The notes: generated from the sequence alone by a model not told the origin. A DNA stretch of 64,000 nt from Blastomonas sp. AAP53 (GCF_000331245.1 NZ_ANFZ01000009.1:62001-126000); one strand, 5' to 3'; positions 25,909 through 38,283 are shown, numbered from the stretch's first letter. Numbers and translations are program-made.

Positions 25909-25933
25909 CCCTCTCCCCACACGGGGGAGAGGG
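25909..25933. repeat. Perfect 10-bp inverted repeat between rplY and pth
   Basis: CCCTCTCCCC (25909-25918) and GGGGAGAGGG (25924-25933) pair perfectly around a 5-base loop. No T-run follows on the minus strand. It resembles the arms of the REP-like cluster at 19168 in composition and could attenuate or process the rplY-pth transcript. Confidence 0.6.
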
Positions 25934-25946
25934 CGAGAAGAATGGA

Positions 25947-26558
25947 TTATTCGCCGGCTTCGTCAGCAGCTTCGCCGTCGCTCGACTTGAGCGCCGAGGG
26001 AGCAACGATCGTGGCGATGGTGAAATCGCGGTCGGTGATCGCGGAGCTCGAGCCCTTGGGCAGCTTCACGGCCGAGATGTGGATCGAATCGCCGATTTCG
26101 GTGCCGGTGACGTCGATTTCAATCTCGTCGGGAATGTTGGTCGCATCGCAGACCAGTTCCAGCTCGTGACGCACCACGTTCAGAACGCCGCCGCGCTTCA
26201 GGCCCGGCGAGGCTTCTTCGTTGGTGAAGACAACCGGAACGGCGACTTCGACGGTCGCGCCCTTGGTGATACGCAGGAAATCGACGTGCAGCGGGCGATC
26301 GCTGACCGGGTGGAAGGCGACATCCTTGGGAAGGGTGACAACCGTCTTGCCATCGATTTCGACCTCAACGATCGAGTTCATGAAGTGACCGGTGCCGAGC
26401 AGCTTGTTCAGCGCACGTTCTTCGATGTGGATCGCTTCAGGGTCTTTCTTGTCGCCGTAAATAACGGCGGGTACACGGCCTTCGCGGCGGAGTGCACGGG
26501 AGGCTCCCTTGCCTGCCCGATCACGCAGCTGGGCCGACAGGGTAAGCGTATCGCTCAT
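25947..26558 (-). CDS. rplY: 50S ribosomal protein L25/general stress protein Ctc
   Basis: A 203-residue L25 of the long (CTC) type. The N-terminal domain (about 1-95) binds 5S rRNA ('[25 protein letters not shown]'), and the C-terminal beta domain (about 100-185) is typical of the TL5/CTC form ('[12 protein letters not shown]'-like segment is present). The tail is acidic. It is the first gene of the rplY-pth-(SEDS-like) group. Confidence 0.95.
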   Translation of the reverse strand: MSDTLTLSAQLRDRAGKGASRALRREGRVPAVIYGDKKDPEAIHIEERALNKLLGTGHFMNSIVEVEIDGKTVVTLPKDVAFHPVSDRPLHVDFLRITKGATVEVAVPVVFTNEEASPGLKRGGVLNVVRHELELVCDATNIPDEIEIDVTGTEIGDSIHISAVKLPKGSSSAITDRDFTIATIVAPSALKSSDGEAADEAGE

Positions 26559-26677
26559 GGACTGTCTCCAGATTTTGGGTGTTCGTTCAATTCCCCAGCC
26601 ACGCCTCCAGGGATGACCATGGCTTCGGGGAACGCGGGCCTATACGCGCAGACCTGCGCAAAAGCAAGCGTTCCCGG

Positions 26678-27595
26678 CTATTGCACGCGGGTGACCGTGA
26701 AGCCGCGCGCTTCGAGCATCGCCTGCACGCTGTCTTCGCCCGCCAGATGCGCGGCGCCCACGGCAATGAACGGGCGTGCGCCCAGGCCGATCAGGTCGGT
26801 GATCTGGTTGGCCCAGTCGCGGTTGCGCCGCACCAGAATCTGCTCGCGAATGGGCTTGCGCTGCAACAGTCCGCGGTTGGCGGCTTCGGCCAGACGCTCG
26901 CCATCGCCCTCGAGCCAGGCTGTGACCATGTCGCGATAGGCTTGCGGCGCGTTGTCGGCGTCGGCCACCACGCTGGACAGCATCGCGCGCTGTTCCTCTT
27001 CGGCCAGTTCGTCGAAATAGGAGAACTGGCGGGCGGCTGTTTCCAGCCCGATCACAGGCTTGTCGCGCTTGCGATAGCGCTTGGCCAGTACCCGCTCGAC
27101 ACCCGCTTCGCGCACCATGGCAAGGTTGGCGGTCGCGGCCCCCGCGAGCGAAAGCGCGGCTGCCCATGTCTCCAGGGTCTCGAACCGGGCAGGGGCGAGG
27201 CGACTGGCCGCCCGCAGCTGCTCTGCCCGATCGCGCAATTCGGGTGCCAGCCGGTCTGCAAGCGGCGGCTGGCCGGGGCTGTTGCCCAGTTGCTGGAACG
27301 TTTTCGTGATCTCGGCGGGCTGTTCCAGCCCGACGACTTCAAGCACCAGCCGGTCGCTGTCGTCCATCGCCCGCTTCATCTTCGGGCTGATCCATTTGAT
27401 GTTGGGCGGCAGCGCATGAATACCGCCAAACAGCCACGCTTCGCCCTGCCGCCCCTGGACGTGCCACAAAGCCGGCGTGCCCTTTTTTGGGCCATCCCAG
27501 GCGGCGAGCCCGGGCTCCAGAAACGGAAAGCCGCTGCAGGCCTGGATCAGCACAAGCAACGGCAGCAACAGCCAGCGGACAAGGGAAGCATTCAT
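26678..27595 (-). CDS. TraB/GumN family lipoprotein
   Basis: A 305-residue predicted lipoprotein: the signal ends in the lipobox LIQAC (Cys20). The TraB/GumN (Tiki-like) domain shows 'LFGGIHALPP' with the Gly-Gly-x-His element near the start of the fold, 'LVLEVVG' with the conserved Glu, and near the C-terminus 'FIAVGAAHLAGEDSV' with the GxxH element. Eukaryotic Tiki members are metalloproteases; bacterial members are mostly uncharacterised. ATG at 27595 is preferred over a TTG three codons earlier. It lies about 55 bp downstream of the patatin-like gene and may be read with it. Confidence 0.88.
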   Translation of the reverse strand: MNASLVRWLLLPLLVLIQACSGFPFLEPGLAAWDGPKKGTPALWHVQGRQGEAWLFGGIHALPPNIKWISPKMKRAMDDSDRLVLEVVGLEQPAEITKTFQQLGNSPGQPPLADRLAPELRDRAEQLRAASRLAPARFETLETWAAALSLAGAATANLAMVREAGVERVLAKRYRKRDKPVIGLETAARQFSYFDELAEEEQRAMLSSVVADADNAPQAYRDMVTAWLEGDGERLAEAANRGLLQRKPIREQILVRRNRDWANQITDLIGLGARPFIAVGAAHLAGEDSVQAMLEARGFTVTRVQ

Positions 27596-27650
27596 GCTGC
27601 CCAAATTAGGGACGCCCCGCTGAAATGGCCAGCCCGCATCGGCACGCTGC

Positions 27651-29987
27651 CTATTGGCCCAATGCTGCTTCGATCTCCGCGCGGATGCGCGGGACCAGCG
27701 TTGCGTCGGTGGTCAATGTCGTCTGCTCTTCATCGCAGATCGCCAGAAACGCGCGGCGTTTGAAGTCGGCCAGGACATCGGGCGGGAAGGCGGCACCCGG
27801 CGGCATCGCCGATGCAATGATGTCGATCAGCCGCTCTGCTCCGTGCAGACGGCCCCAGAGATAATCGTTCTCGCGATAGGCGCGGCTGAAGAATGCGCCG
27901 AAGCTGTTGAACTCTATGCCCTTCAATGTCGCTTCTGCACCGCCCTGGCGGATCGACTGGCAATCGTCGGGCGAGATACGGTCGACCTTGATCGGGTCAT
28001 ACTCGTTCTGCCCTTCGCCCTGCAGCAGCGGCAACGTCGCGATATCGTAAAAGGGAAATCCCAGATACGCGAGCAGCATCGAGCGGCGGCTGGCCTTGGG
28101 CAGCAAGGCGAGGGCTGCTGCCAGCTGCTCGTCGACGATGGCATCGGCACTGCGCAGATCGCGCCGGCTCGCCAGTTCCGCGATGGCCATGCCCGGAGCA
28201 TCGATGGCGCCCGCTGCGATGTCGGCGAAATTCTGCCCCAGATGGTCAGTTGTCTCGCGGTCAAGATAGTGCGACAGACAAGCGTAGAGCGTGTCGTGCA
28301 TCGCCACAACGGCTTCGGGCGGCGTTCGCCCCGATTGGGCGATATCTTCGCCCAGCCGCCGTGCCAGAAAGCGCAGGCGGCGAATGCGAAAGCCCAGATC
28401 CTGCGTGCGGAAGAACAGGATCGCCTGCTCGCTGGCACCGCCGCCCTTGGCGGAGAGCTTGTCGAGCCCGGTGCGTGCCAGCTCCTGGCGGATGGCATCG
28501 CGCAACCGCTCGGCATACAGCGCCTTGGGCCCGCGATGGGCGCGGCGCAGCGTGTCGACGATATCCTCGACGATGGTCGCGAGCTTCAGTTGGCCATAAG
28601 AGGCATAGGCAAAGCCCGCCATATGGGCGGCGCGGTCCTGCGCCTTGTTGCGCCATGCGGTGAGCCGTCGGGGCGTGGGGCTGTCCAGAAACAAAGTGTA
28701 GCCGAACAGCTTGCCCACGGTCTCTTCGACATCCGTCCGCAACGAATCGGTGATGCTGCGCATCTGCCGGACTCGCGCCGAACGTCGCTCGATCCCCTCC
28801 AGATTGTCGCGGATCGGCTGTTCGCGCGGAATGTCCGAAATCGCACCGAAGATCGTCGAGAAAAAGCCCGGCAGCCGCTCGCCCGTCGCATCGCGTTCGC
28901 GCGCCTGGTCGAGCCCGCCTGCGACATCGGGCTTGGGATCGATATAGACGAACCGGCGGTCGATCTCGCGATGCGCGGGACGGTTGCGCAGCGCGTCGAT
29001 CGCCTGGGCAAAGGGGGCGTTGGCAAGGACGGATCCATCGATCAGGATCGCGCGCTCGGCCTGGCCATCGGCATATTGCTGCGGAAACACCCTTGCCAGA
29101 AACGCCTCGCGTCCGGGCCAGAGTTTTTCGCGCCGCGTTAGCATCCGGTCCATCTCGGCGACGTTGAACGGCGGAAAGGCACCGGGAAAGCTCGCGGTCG
29201 CGCGCGCGGCGAACACCAGCTCGGCCGGATCGGCCAGTGCGTCATCGCGCCCGCGCAGGTAGCGAAACCCAATCGAGAGGCGGTGTTCGGTCTCCACCAC
29301 CTCGGCCGGGCTGTTGAGCCGCAGCCGCTCGAGATGGCCCTTGAAGTCGGTGACGGTGACGAACAGGTCGAGCGGCTGGCCCAGCGGCAGCAGGCGCGGC
29401 CCCGCAGGCGCAGCGGCCATGGCCTCCATGGCGTCATACAGCAGCGCGGAAAAACCGGTGCCGCTGAACGGCGGCGCGAACCAGCGTGCGCGCACCAGCC
29501 GCGACAATTTGGTCCGTACCTCGCTGCGCGCCTCTGCTGCGACGCTGCGGTCGAGCGCGCCACCGGGCCGGCGCAGCAGCAGCCACACCAGCGGCTGCGC
29601 CCAGAATTTGGTGAAGCGCGAAAAGGGCCGCGCATCGGGATCGAGCAGTTGGTCGATATCGGCGCATTCCAGCCACAGCCGAGTGAGCGGTTCGAGCGAC
29701 TGGCCGCTGGTCAGTGCCTGCGCCAGGAAGACACCGTTGATGCCGCCGGCGCTGGCGCCTGCGATGATATCGGGCAGCAGGCGCAGCTTGACCTCGCTCT
29801 TTTCGGCAAAGGTTTCGAACAGCGCGCGATACACGCCCTGGCTTCCGCTCGCGGGAGGTTCGCCTGCATGGAAACTGCGGCTGGCCCGCGTCGCGCGCCA
29901 GATCTCCTTGGTGATGCCGTGCATGTAGACCGCCAGGCTGATGCCGCCGTAGCAGACCAGGGCAAGGCGGAGTTCCTTCTGACGCAT
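27651..29987 (-). CDS. Patatin-like phospholipase (patatin plus DUF3376)
   Basis: A 778-residue protein with an N-terminal patatin lipase domain (about 8-330). The oxyanion segment is 'YGGISLAVYMHG', the nucleophile Ser79 is in GASAGG, and the dyad Asp is in 'LIDGSVLANAPF'. The C-terminal half matches the long DUF3376-type extension found in actinobacterial and sphingomonad patatin-related proteins. It has no signal peptide, so it is probably cytoplasmic or membrane-associated and acts on lipid acyl chains. It is divergent from radA with 125 bp between them. Confidence 0.9.
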   Translation of the reverse strand: MRQKELRLALVCYGGISLAVYMHGITKEIWRATRASRSFHAGEPPASGSQGVYRALFETFAEKSEVKLRLLPDIIAGASAGGINGVFLAQALTSGQSLEPLTRLWLECADIDQLLDPDARPFSRFTKFWAQPLVWLLLRRPGGALDRSVAAEARSEVRTKLSRLVRARWFAPPFSGTGFSALLYDAMEAMAAAPAGPRLLPLGQPLDLFVTVTDFKGHLERLRLNSPAEVVETEHRLSIGFRYLRGRDDALADPAELVFAARATASFPGAFPPFNVAEMDRMLTRREKLWPGREAFLARVFPQQYADGQAERAILIDGSVLANAPFAQAIDALRNRPAHREIDRRFVYIDPKPDVAGGLDQARERDATGERLPGFFSTIFGAISDIPREQPIRDNLEGIERRSARVRQMRSITDSLRTDVEETVGKLFGYTLFLDSPTPRRLTAWRNKAQDRAAHMAGFAYASYGQLKLATIVEDIVDTLRRAHRGPKALYAERLRDAIRQELARTGLDKLSAKGGGASEQAILFFRTQDLGFRIRRLRFLARRLGEDIAQSGRTPPEAVVAMHDTLYACLSHYLDRETTDHLGQNFADIAAGAIDAPGMAIAELASRRDLRSADAIVDEQLAAALALLPKASRRSMLLAYLGFPFYDIATLPLLQGEGQNEYDPIKVDRISPDDCQSIRQGGAEATLKGIEFNSFGAFFSRAYRENDYLWGRLHGAERLIDIIASAMPPGAAFPPDVLADFKRRAFLAICDEEQTTLTTDATLVPRIRAEIEAALGQ

Positions 29988-30112
29988 GTTCCGGCGCGGA
30001 CCTTCGGTTCAGTCTTTCGAGGTTAATTCGCCGTCACGCTATCGATGTTACGCCTGATGGCAAGTGCAAAGCCACAATTGCGTTCCAGTTTTGTTCGGGC
30101 TATGCGGCGATC

Positions 30113-31492
30113 ATGGCTAAACCGCGCAAAACCTATGTCTGCCAGGCCTGTGGCAGCGTTTCCAACCGCTGGCAGGGCCAGTGTCCCGATTGTGCGGAAT
30201 GGAACACCATGGTCGAGCAGTCTGCCCCGACGGCGTTTTCCGCGCGGCATGACCTGCAGACCGGCGGCCAGCGGATCGCACTGGCGCGGCTCGACGCGGT
30301 GGTGAAGCTGCCGCCGCGCATTTCGACCGGCATTTCCGAATTCGACCGCGCATTGGGTGGCGGGCTGGTGGCGGGGTCTGCCACCTTGATGGGCGGTGAT
30401 CCGGGCATCGGCAAATCGACACTGTTGCTGCAGGCATCGGCCAACATGGCCAAGGCAGGGCATTCGATCGTTTATATCAGCGGCGAGGAAGCAGCCGACC
30501 AGGTGCGGCTGCGTGCGCTTCGGCTGGGGCTCGCCGATGCGCCAATCGATCTGGCGTCAGCGACATCGGTTCGCGACATCCTGACCACTTTGCGCAGCAT
30601 GGACGCGCCGGTGATGCTGGTGATCGATTCGATCCAGACGATGCACAGCGACCTGATCGAGGGCGCGCCCGGCACCGTCAGCCAGGTGCGCGCCTCGGCG
30701 CAGGAGCTCATCCGCTTCGCCAAGGAAAGCGGGTGCGCGGTGATGCTGGTCGGCCATGTCACCAAGGATGGCAGCATCGCCGGCCCGCGCGTGCTCGAGC
30801 ACATGGTCGACACGGTGATGAGCTTCGAGGGCGAGCGCAGCCACCAGTACCGCATCCTGCGGTCGATCAAGAACCGCTTCGGCGCGACCGACGAGATCGG
30901 CGTGTTCGCGATGGAAGAGGAGGGCCTGTCCGAAGTCGGCAACCCTTCCAGCCTGTTCCTGAGCGACCGGGATGCGCAGATGCCGGGGACGTCGGTCTTC
31001 CCCGCGCTCGAGGGCACCCGTCCGGTGCTGGTCGAGATCCAGGCGCTCACCGTGCGATTGTCCAGCGGCGCGACACCTCGCCGGGCGGTCGTTGGCTGGG
31101 ATTCAGGCAGGCTGGCCATGGTGCTGGCGGTGCTGGAGGCGCGTTGCGGCCTGAGCTTTTCGACCGCGGAAGTCTATCTCAATGTCGCAGGCGGCTATCG
31201 CCTGTCCGATCCTGCCGCCGACATGGCGGTGGCGGCTGCGCTGATCTCTGCGCTGTCGGAGCGGCCACTGGGCAGCGCGACGATCGTTTTCGGCGAACTG
31301 GCGCTGTCAGGCGAGCTGCGCCCGGTTGCGCATGCCGGATTGCGGCTGCGCGAGGCGGCCAAGCTGGGGTTCGAAAAAGCGCTGGTCCCTGCGAGCGTCA
31401 CCGCCAAGGGAAAAGCCGAGACCGGCGGAATGCGGCTGACATCCTATACCCGGCTGGCAAATCTCGTTGACCAACTGCTGGGTCGCAACTAG
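30113..31492 (+). CDS. radA: DNA repair protein RadA
   Basis: A 459-residue RecA-like ATPase that promotes branch migration in recombination. It has the N-terminal C4 zinc finger (CQACG...CPDC, residues about 8-25), Walker A 'GGDPGIGKST', Walker B 'VMLVIDSIQ', the RadA-specific 'KNRFG' motif and the C-terminal Lon-protease-like domain ('VYLNVAGGYRLSDPAADMAVA'). It heads a plus-strand series with cvpA 12 bp downstream. Confidence 0.97.
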   Translation: MAKPRKTYVCQACGSVSNRWQGQCPDCAEWNTMVEQSAPTAFSARHDLQTGGQRIALARLDAVVKLPPRISTGISEFDRALGGGLVAGSATLMGGDPGIGKSTLLLQASANMAKAGHSIVYISGEEAADQVRLRALRLGLADAPIDLASATSVRDILTTLRSMDAPVMLVIDSIQTMHSDLIEGAPGTVSQVRASAQELIRFAKESGCAVMLVGHVTKDGSIAGPRVLEHMVDTVMSFEGERSHQYRILRSIKNRFGATDEIGVFAMEEEGLSEVGNPSSLFLSDRDAQMPGTSVFPALEGTRPVLVEIQALTVRLSSGATPRRAVVGWDSGRLAMVLAVLEARCGLSFSTAEVYLNVAGGYRLSDPAADMAVAAALISALSERPLGSATIVFGELALSGELRPVAHAGLRLREAAKLGFEKALVPASVTAKGKAETGGMRLTSYTRLANLVDQLLGRN

Positions 31493-31504
31493 CCAGCGGA
31501 CGAC

Positions 31505-32008
31505 ATGACCGCATTCGATATCCTTGTTCTGACGCTGCTGGCCGGTGGGGCGATTCTGGGCTTCCTCAACGGCTTTGTCTATGCGGCAGTCTCGCTGATC
31601 GCCTGGGTGGCAGGCATCTTCGCGCTGCGACTGTTTCATGGCCCGGTCACCGCATTGCTCAAGGAACCGGTGGGCAATGACAGCGGCGCTGCTGCGCTGG
31701 CTTTGGTCGGGCTGTATCTGGGGGTCTATCTGATCGGCAAGCTGATCGCGTCCTCGCTACGCAGCCGCACGCGCAGATCGGTCCTCGGCCCGATCGATCG
31801 GGTGCTCGGCTTCGGTTTCGGCGCGGTAAAGGGATTGATCCTGGCGACTTTGGCCTATCTGCTGGTCACGATGCTGCACGATATCGTCTGGCCGGGCGAG
31901 GGGCAGCCGCAGTGGGTGACCGACAGCCGCACCTTCCCGCTGCTCAATGCCAGCGGCACCGCTTTGGTCGACCTGTACGATTATCAGCAGTCGCTCGGCG
32001 ATGAGTGA
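31505..32008 (+). CDS. CvpA family membrane protein
   Basis: A 167-residue CvpA-type protein with four hydrophobic helices in the first 115 residues ('FDILVLTLLAGGAILGFLNGFV' opens the family) and a short polar C-terminus. E. coli CvpA is linked to colicin V export and envelope homeostasis; its biochemical role is unsettled. It is 12 bp after radA and overlaps the next gene by 4 bp. Confidence 0.9.
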   Translation: MTAFDILVLTLLAGGAILGFLNGFVYAAVSLIAWVAGIFALRLFHGPVTALLKEPVGNDSGAAALALVGLYLGVYLIGKLIASSLRSRTRRSVLGPIDRVLGFGFGAVKGLILATLAYLLVTMLHDIVWPGEGQPQWVTDSRTFPLLNASGTALVDLYDYQQSLGDE

Positions 32009-32448
32009 GCAGGACTGGCAGCACCCTGGTGGCTAACGTCCTTTACACCCCCCATATCCTGGCGCTGGCGGTTTCGCTGGCGGACTGGCCGCTGGCGGAC
32101 GACCTGCCGCATCAGGCAGAGCTGCGCTCGCAAAGCTGCGGGTCGGTGGTCCGCGTTGGCCTCCGCCTTGATGAGGCAGGCCGGGTCGCGCATTTCGGCG
32201 TGCGGGCGCAGGCCTGCGCGCTGGGCCAGGCGTCGGCGGCGATCCTGGCTGACCGGGCGATCGGGCAGGGGCGTGACGCGCTGATTACTGCACGCGACGC
32301 TCTGACAGCCTTTCTGGCAGGCGATCGGACCGACCCCGGTGACTGGCCGGGCATCGACCACATTGCCAGCGCCTTGCCTTATCCGGCGCGGCATGGTTCC
32401 ATCCTGCTGCCCTGGCGCGCGATTGTCGCCGCGCTCGACCAGCCCTGA
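32005..32448 (+). CDS. NifU/IscU-like iron-sulfur scaffold family protein, partly degenerate
   Basis: A 147-residue protein starting at GTG, whose first bases overlap the cvpA stop (GTGA). The fold of IscU/NifU N-domain is recognisable from 'SQSCGSVVRVGLRLDEAGRV' and 'QACALGQASAAIL', giving two of the three cluster-binding cysteines; the first conserved Cys and the LPPVK loop are not visible. It may be a divergent scaffold or a metal-handling relative. The place between cvpA and a potassium/proton antiporter is not that of an isc or suf operon. Confidence 0.75.
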   Translation: MSRTGSTLVANVLYTPHILALAVSLADWPLADDLPHQAELRSQSCGSVVRVGLRLDEAGRVAHFGVRAQACALGQASAAILADRAIGQGRDALITARDALTAFLAGDRTDPGDWPGIDHIASALPYPARHGSILLPWRAIVAALDQP

Positions 32449-32464
32449 TCGGACGCATCACATC

Positions 32465-34234
32465 ATGGAACATGGCGGCGATATCTTCCTGTCGGGTACC
32501 GTGCTGCTCGCGGCCGCGCTCGCCTTTGTGCTGCTGTTTCGCAAACTGGGGCTGGGCGCGGTGCTCGGCTATCTGGTCGGTGGCATCATCATCGGCCCGG
32601 ACGTTCTGCAGCTGGTGGCCGATCCCGAGCTGATCGTCGGCTTTGCCGAGATCGGGATCGTGCTGCTGCTGTTTCTCGTCGGGCTGGAGCTTGCGCCTTC
32701 GCGGCTGTGGCAGCTCAAGCGCGACATCTTTGGCCTGGGATTTGCGCAGGTGGCGCTGTGCGGGATCGCGCTGGCATTGTTCATCTATTTCGTCACCGGA
32801 TCGACCTGGGGCGCGGCGCTGGCGCTCGGCCTGCCGCTGGGTCTGTCGTCGACCGCACAGGTATTGCCGTTGCTGCAGTCGCAGGGGAGGCTGAACACCC
32901 CGACGGGGGAGCGCGCGTTTTCGGTCCTGCTGTTCCAGGATCTGTCGATCGTCCCGCTGCTGACCATTGTGGCGGCACTATCGCGCGCGCCGCAGACCGG
33001 GCCGCAGACGCCGGGCTGGCTGCTGGCGCTTTATGCCATCGCCGCAATTGCCGGGCTAGTGGTGGCGGGGCGATACGGGCTTGCGCCGCTGCTCAAGCTG
33101 ATCGGCAAGGTGGCGGAACGCGAGCTGTTCATCGTCGCCGGGCTGTTTGCGGTGTTCGGCAGCGCAGCGCTGATGGACTCGATCGGGCTTTCGGCGGCAC
33201 TGGGAGCCTTCATCGCCGGCGTCATGCTCGCCGATTCGCCGTTCCGGCACGAGCTGGAAGCCGATATCGACCCGTTCCGTTCGATCCTGCTCGGCCTGTT
33301 CTTCCTCGGCGTCGGGATGATGCTTGATATCGACGTCATCCTGGCCAACCCGATGTTCATCGTGGCGATGGCGGCTGCGCTGGTGGTGATCAAGGTCGCC
33401 ATCATCTTCGGCCTCGCCAAGGCGTTCGGCATGGAAAACCGCGCCGCGTTCGTGCTTGGCCTGTTGCTCAGCCAGGGCGGTGAATTCGCCTTCGTGCTGT
33501 TCGCCGAAGCGCAGGCAGCACTGTTGATCGAGGCAGAGGCGGCGAGCCGCTTTGGCGCGATCGTCACGCTGTCGATGGCGACGACGCCGTTCCTGATGCT
33601 GATTACCCGCCTGTTCGGCGGGGTGCGGGGCTCTGGCACCGAGGACATGGTCGATCCTGAACAGGCGCGTCAGTCCAACGCCATCGTCATCGGTCACGGC
33701 CGCTTCGGCCAGGCGGTCGCGCAGATCTTCGCAGGCGCGAACATCTCGGTGACGCTGATCGACATCAATCCCGACCAGATCAGGCTGAGCGGCGAATTTG
33801 GTCGCAAGGTGTTCTATGGTGACGGCACCCGTATCGATCTGCTCCGCCGGGCGGGGGCGGAAGCTGCGGGCGCACTTTTGTTCTGCATGGACGACAAGGA
33901 ATTCGGTCCTGACCAGATCGCGCCGATCGCGCATGCCTTTCCCGAAGCGCAACTGTTTGTCCGCGCCAACGATCGGCGGCAGCTGCTGGCGCTCAAGCAT
34001 GCCCCGATCGCAGCAGCCCAGCGCGAGCTGTTCGAATCCTCGGTCAAGCTGGCGCACACCGCCTTGCTGCGCACCGGGATCGACCCGATCGTCGCCGACC
34101 GGGTGGTGGAAGAGTTTCGCAAGCGCGATTGCGAGCGGCTCGAACTGCAGATGGAGCAGGGCAACATCCGCGCCGGAATGCATCTCAGCTTCGGCGCAGC
34201 GGATTCACAAGCCTTTGATCCGCAATCCGATTAA
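32465..34234 (+). CDS. CPA2 family monovalent cation:proton antiporter (KefB/KefC-like)
   Basis: A 589-residue protein. Residues 1-385 form the Na+/H+-exchanger membrane domain of about 12 helices ('FAEIGIVLLLFLVGLELAPSRLW', 'LGLPLGLSSTAQVLPLL', 'LLSQGGEFAFVLFAEA'). A soluble TrkA-N/RCK domain follows (about 400-520; 'IVIGHGRFGQAVAQIF' is the nucleotide-binding GxGxxG). Such systems release K+ under electrophile stress or pH change. ATG at 32465 is the family start. It follows the NifU-like gene by 16 bp. Confidence 0.93.
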   Translation: MEHGGDIFLSGTVLLAAALAFVLLFRKLGLGAVLGYLVGGIIIGPDVLQLVADPELIVGFAEIGIVLLLFLVGLELAPSRLWQLKRDIFGLGFAQVALCGIALALFIYFVTGSTWGAALALGLPLGLSSTAQVLPLLQSQGRLNTPTGERAFSVLLFQDLSIVPLLTIVAALSRAPQTGPQTPGWLLALYAIAAIAGLVVAGRYGLAPLLKLIGKVAERELFIVAGLFAVFGSAALMDSIGLSAALGAFIAGVMLADSPFRHELEADIDPFRSILLGLFFLGVGMMLDIDVILANPMFIVAMAAALVVIKVAIIFGLAKAFGMENRAAFVLGLLLSQGGEFAFVLFAEAQAALLIEAEAASRFGAIVTLSMATTPFLMLITRLFGGVRGSGTEDMVDPEQARQSNAIVIGHGRFGQAVAQIFAGANISVTLIDINPDQIRLSGEFGRKVFYGDGTRIDLLRRAGAEAAGALLFCMDDKEFGPDQIAPIAHAFPEAQLFVRANDRRQLLALKHAPIAAAQRELFESSVKLAHTALLRTGIDPIVADRVVEEFRKRDCERLELQMEQGNIRAGMHLSFGAADSQAFDPQSD

Positions 34235-34290
34235 TGACCGGATGCGGGCCGCGTCGTGCAAAACCATGGACGAACGCGCCGTCAGTGCCT

Positions 34291-34602
34291 ATGTACCGGG
34301 CTCTTCAGGATAATCATGCTCACGTGAAACTGCTTCTCGCCTTGCTCGCTCTGCTCACCGGGTTTTCGGTGACGGATGGCGTGCGCATCGCGAACCCCGC
34401 GATGGCGCAGGGCAATGGTGTGGTCCGCGACTCGCAGATTGCAGGCGACGAAGGCCCGGTTGCGGTTGGCGCTGCGATCTATCTGGTTGCAGCATTGGCA
34501 CCGCCGGTTCTGGCGCTGGTGCCGTCGCAGCATTGGTCGATCAGCTCTGCGACTGCAGCGGCGCCTGTCACCGTGCATCGCGGTGACCGTTCACGGCAAT
34601 AA
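34291..34602 (+). CDS. Small exported hypothetical protein before secA
   Basis: The frame gives 103 residues from ATG 34291; a GTG at 34324 would start right at the signal ('VKLLLALLALLTGFSV'). A signal-peptide-like helix is followed by a likely cleavage site after 'NPAMAQ', then a second hydrophobic stretch 'AAIYLVAALAPPVLALVP' and a polar tail. I know no function. The gap to secA is 123 bp. The start is uncertain, and no clear ribosome site was seen for either choice. Confidence 0.5.
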   Translation: MYRALQDNHAHVKLLLALLALLTGFSVTDGVRIANPAMAQGNGVVRDSQIAGDEGPVAVGAAIYLVAALAPPVLALVPSQHWSISSATAAAPVTVHRGDRSRQ

Positions 34603-34725
34603 GCTGGTTCTTCGCAGCGCGATTTGCTCGTGCGGCCTCTCCTCGCCTGTTCCAGGGCATAGCCGATAGCGGTGCAGACTGCATCCCGGCGTTCATACCT
34701 CCCCAAATTTCAAGGAATTCCCGCC

Positions 34726-37449
<2,724 letters not shown>

Positions 37450-37455
37450 TAGCCC

Positions 37456-38205
37456 ATGTGGGGGCTGGCAGCGGGTTTTGCGCTGACCGCTTTGCTGTAT
37501 GCTTCGGTCGGCTTTGGTGGCGGATCGACCTATAACGCGCTGCTGGTGCTGGCAGATACCGATTATCGGCTGCTGCCGGCCATCGCCTTGCTGTGCAACC
37601 TGATCGTGGTCACGGGCGGAACCATCCGCTTTGCAAGGGCAGGGCAGGTGCCATGGCGACCGCTCTGGCCGATCCTTCTGCTGTCTGCGCCATGTGCCTG
37701 GGCGGGCGGGCAGCTGCCCGTCGACAAACCCCTGTTCGTTGCGCTGCTGGGCTGTGCGCTATTGCTGGCGGGGCTGCTGATGCTGGTGCAGCAGGAACCA
37801 AAGGCCGAAGGTACGCCCAACCCGCTGGCGTGGATCGGCATTCCCATCGGCATGGGTGTGGGCTTTTTCAGCGGGATTGTCGGCATCGGCGGCGGTATTT
37901 TCCTCGCCCCCGTGCTGCATCTGCTGCGGTGGGCGAGCGCCCGCCAGATCGCCGCGAGCGCCAGCGTGTTCATCTTGGTCAACTCGCTGGCCGGGCTTGC
38001 CGGGCAACTGATGAAGCAGAACGCTGCAGCCACGCCCGCTGCCATCGCAGCCTATTGGCCATTGTTCGTGGCAGTTCTGATCGGGGGGCAGATCGGCAGC
38101 CACGCTGGCGTGCGCGTGCTTCCGCAGCAGATCATACGCACCGGAACAGCCGCATTGATCCTGTATGTCGCCGCGCAGCTGTTGTGGCAGCGGTTTGGCG
38201 GATGA
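37456..38205 (+). CDS. TauE/SafE family permease
   Basis: A 249-residue protein with about eight membrane helices, glycine-rich as in the family ('GFGGGSTYNALLVL' at the N-terminus and 'FFSGIVGIGGGIFLAPVLHLL' in the middle are the paired repeats). Members export sulfite, sulfoacetate or other organic anions. It starts 6 bp after secA and could be transcribed by read-through. The substrate is unknown. Confidence 0.9.
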   Translation: MWGLAAGFALTALLYASVGFGGGSTYNALLVLADTDYRLLPAIALLCNLIVVTGGTIRFARAGQVPWRPLWPILLLSAPCAWAGGQLPVDKPLFVALLGCALLLAGLLMLVQQEPKAEGTPNPLAWIGIPIGMGVGFFSGIVGIGGGIFLAPVLHLLRWASARQIAASASVFILVNSLAGLAGQLMKQNAAATPAAIAAYWPLFVAVLIGGQIGSHAGVRVLPQQIIRTGTAALILYVAAQLLWQRFGG

Positions 38206-38283
38206 TGGTGAAGTCTGATGGGCCGCACTGGGCGGGCACGGGCTAAGCGAGACGTTAAGACCGTCGCTGCCGATGAAAGAAGC

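Noticed and set aside
25437-26939. A 500-codon plus-strand open frame opposite pth, rplY and the GumN gene
   Set aside because: It crosses three real genes and their spacers on the other strand; composition is that of an antisense frame.
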